Assembly: GCA_025352795.1 (NCBI GenBank) | Contig: JANXSF010000021.1 | Span: 1 to 64,000 of the forward strand | Length of the DNA stretch: 64,000 bases | DNA from: Acidobacteriota bacterium | GTDB taxonomy: Bacteria > Acidobacteriota > Terriglobia > Bryobacterales > Bryobacteraceae | Reading direction: 5' to 3' | In this document: piece by piece, positions 62,451 through 64,000 of the stretch | Numbering within the stretch: the first letter of the stretch is position 1 | How the letters are laid out: every line of letters starts with the position of its first letter | Made by a program: the position numbers and the translations under genes | The notes under the pieces: generated by a model | The model's database searches: none | The model's input: the letters and a program-made list of their open reading frames with translations, nothing else | Told to the model about the DNA's origin: nothing

Positions 62451-64000
62451 GTGCTCCTCACTGTTGATTGCTGCGTTGACGGAGACTCTCAAATACCCCA
62501 AAAACCCATTCAAGATAGTAACCGTAGCACCGCAGATCTCGTTACCGAAGTTTTAAGCGAAGCAGCCCTCCTCAAAACGGGCGCGCTGCAAAACGCCATT
62601 TTCAATAGCGCTAACTTTTCCTGCATTGCCACAGACGAAAAGGGCGTCATCCAATTATTTAACGTCGGTGCTGAACGGATGCTGGGCTACACTGTTGTCG
62701 AAGTGGTGGATAAAATCACCCCCGCCGACATTTCCGATCCACAGGAAGTAATTGCCCGAGCCAAGGCGTTAAGTATTGAACTGGCAACCCCCATTACTCC
62801 AGGTTTTGAGGCCCTGGTTTTCAAAGCTTCGCGCGGCATTGAAGATATTTATGAGCTGACCTACATCCGTAAAGATGGCAGCCGGTTTCCAGCGTTTGTG
62901 TCGGTCACCGCCTTGCGCGATTCCCAAGACGGCATCATCGGCTACCTGTTAATCGGTACTGATAATACCGCGCGTAAAGAAGCGGAAGAAGCGCTGCTGA
63001 AAGCAGGGGCTCTACAAAAAGCGATTTTCAACAGCGCCAATTTTTCCAGCATCGCTACCGACGCAAAGGGTGTCATTCAGATTTTTAACGTCGGTGCCGA
63101 ACGTATGTTGGGCTACACCGCCCTTGAGGTTGTCGATAAAATCACTCCTGCCGATATTTCTGATCCGCAGGAAGTGATCGCCCGGGCCAAAGCATTAAGT
63201 TTGGAACTGGCTACAGCCATCACCCCTGGCTTCGAAGCGCTGGTTTTCAAAGCATCCCGCGGCATTGAGGATATTTACGAGCTGACCTACATCCGTAAAG
63301 ATGGCAGTCGATTTCCGGCAGTCGTTTCCGTAACTGCGTTACGGGACGATCTTGACGGTATCATCGGCTATCTGTTAATCGGCACCGATAATACGGCGCG
63401 CAAGCAGGTGGAAGCAGAGCAGCAACAACTGGATCAGCGCCTTCGCGATCAGCAGTTCTACACTCGCTCCCTCATTGAATCCAATATTGACGCGCTGATG
63501 ACCACTGATCCACGTGGCATCATCACTGACGTAAACAAGCAGATGGAATCGCTCACCGGTTGCACGCGCGATGAACTAATCGGCGCACCTTTCAAGAATT
63601 ACTTCACCAATCCTGAACGAGCTGAAGGGGGCATTAAGAGAGTGTTGGGTGAAGGCAAGGTGACTGACTATGAGCTAACGGCTCGTGCCAGAGATGGCAA
63701 GGAAACCGTAGTCTCGTGGAACGCCACCACCTTTCACGACCGGGACCGGAAGCTGCAAGGCGTGCTCGCCGTGGCTCGAGACGTTACCGATCGCAAGCGA
63801 TTTGAGTACACGCTGCAGGAAAACAATGTCGAATTGGAAAGAGCCAGCGCCGCAGCGGGCAAGGCGAATCTAGCCAAATCTGATTTTCTTTCCAGCATGA
63901 GCCATGAGTTGCGCTCACCGTTGAATGCCATTCTTGGCTTCGCCCAGCTCATCAATTCCGATACCCCGTCTCCAACTCCTTCTCAAGCAGCCAGCATTGA
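62451..64000 (+). CDS. Multi-PAS sensor histidine kinase (partial, runs off the window)
   Basis: An open frame of over 516 residues. It holds two nearly identical PAS domains (62580-63005 and 63006 to about 63411), a third unlike PAS (about 63450-63800, SLIESNIDALMTTDPRGIIT) and the HisKA start with phospho-His in SHELRSPLNAILGFAQL. No membrane helix is seen, so it is cytoplasmic. The ATPase domain lies outside the window. GTG 62451 is chosen; TTG 62439 is also possible. It follows the formate operon, and a link to redox sensing is only a guess. Confidence 0.88.
   Translation, partial: MLLTVDCCVDGDSQIPQKPIQDSNRSTADLVTEVLSEAALLKTGALQNAIFNSANFSCIATDEKGVIQLFNVGAERMLGYTVVEVVDKITPADISDPQEVIARAKALSIELATPITPGFEALVFKASRGIEDIYELTYIRKDGSRFPAFVSVTALRDSQDGIIGYLLIGTDNTARKEAEEALLKAGALQKAIFNSANFSSIATDAKGVIQIFNVGAERMLGYTALEVVDKITPADISDPQEVIARAKALSLELATAITPGFEALVFKASRGIEDIYELTYIRKDGSRFPAVVSVTALRDDLDGIIGYLLIGTDNTARKQVEAEQQQLDQRLRDQQFYTRSLIESNIDALMTTDPRGIITDVNKQMESLTGCTRDELIGAPFKNYFTNPERAEGGIKRVLGEGKVTDYELTARARDGKETVVSWNATTFHDRDRKLQGVLAVARDVTDRKRFEYTLQENNVELERASAAAGKANLAKSDFLSSMSHELRSPLNAILGFAQLINSDTPSPTPSQAASI

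Noticed and set aside
62451-64000. PAS kinase as a broken gene because it has no stop in the window
   Set aside because: The frame is open to the last base and domains are in normal order; it simply continues outside the window.

Overview
The window looks like a chromosomal segment of an Acidobacteriota bacterium, most likely Bryobacterales/Solibacter-like. This rests on gene content and protein style, not on any search. Supporting features are the Gram-negative lipid A genes (lpxC, a waaA-lpxK fusion), a hopanoid cluster, exported proteins with CarboxypepD_reg, putative-Ig and NIDO domains, a DUF1501 protein, and an RNase E/G with a very large insert in its S1 domain. No insertion sequence, prophage, CRISPR array or rRNA was seen. 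Every stretch longer than about 300 bases carries a gene or a gene relic.

Layout. 1-4453: F1 ATP synthase (atpH end, atpA, atpG, atpD, atpC). 4454-6420: a worn toxin-antitoxin island (brnT/brnA, orphan hicB, an MNT nucleotidyltransferase followed by a HepT remnant, a DUF4160 frame with no normal start, DUF2442 and a DUF2442 tail fragment). 6472-6707: tRNA-Pro(GGG) and tRNA-Ser(GGA) on opposite strands. 6766-16426 (minus strand): a secreted protein, RNase E/G, and the rod-shape operon mreB-mreC-mreD-mrdA-rodA. 16573-29643: mostly exported proteins (HELGH protein, beta-propellers, HlyD-type adaptor, carboxypeptidase-regulatory protein, a 1004-residue NIDO/Ig protein, a cyclophilin lipoprotein) plus a Nudix hydrolase. 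29640-32159: polA. 32230-34185: a TetR gene divergent from a membrane protein and a frameshifted ABA4-like gene, with two operators between them. 34363-39569: lpxC, a phosphatidyltransferase, DUF433, DUF1501, a Fpg/Nei glycosylase, a cyclase-family hydrolase and an exported protein. 39569-42986: an exported protein, the waaA-lpxK fusion and an alkyltransferase.

43021-51639 is one long plus-strand operon: ispH, shc, hpnA, hpnG, two zinc MDR dehydrogenases, hpnC, hpnD. It links isoprenoid supply to squalene and hopanoid synthesis, but hpnE and hpnH are not in the window. 51734-53415 pairs a putatively exported FMN 2-hydroxy-acid dehydrogenase with a pentaheme cytochrome c. 53497-57279 holds two peroxiredoxins and tldD-tldE. 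57315-62304 is a respiratory formate dehydrogenase operon (alpha, beta, gamma, fdhE); the alpha subunit needs readthrough of an in-frame UGA as selenocysteine. 62451-64000 is the start of a multi-PAS histidine kinase that runs off the end.

Most informative points: the selenocysteine codon with an E. coli-like SECIS loop, the WaaA-LpxK fusion, two MDR dehydrogenases inside the hopanoid operon, the double TetR operator whose first site supplies the -35 boxes of both divergent promoters, and the stepwise decay of the toxin-antitoxin island. I did not find a clearly new multi-gene system. The hopanoid MDR pair and the FMN-enzyme/cytochrome pair are the best candidates for undescribed biochemistry.
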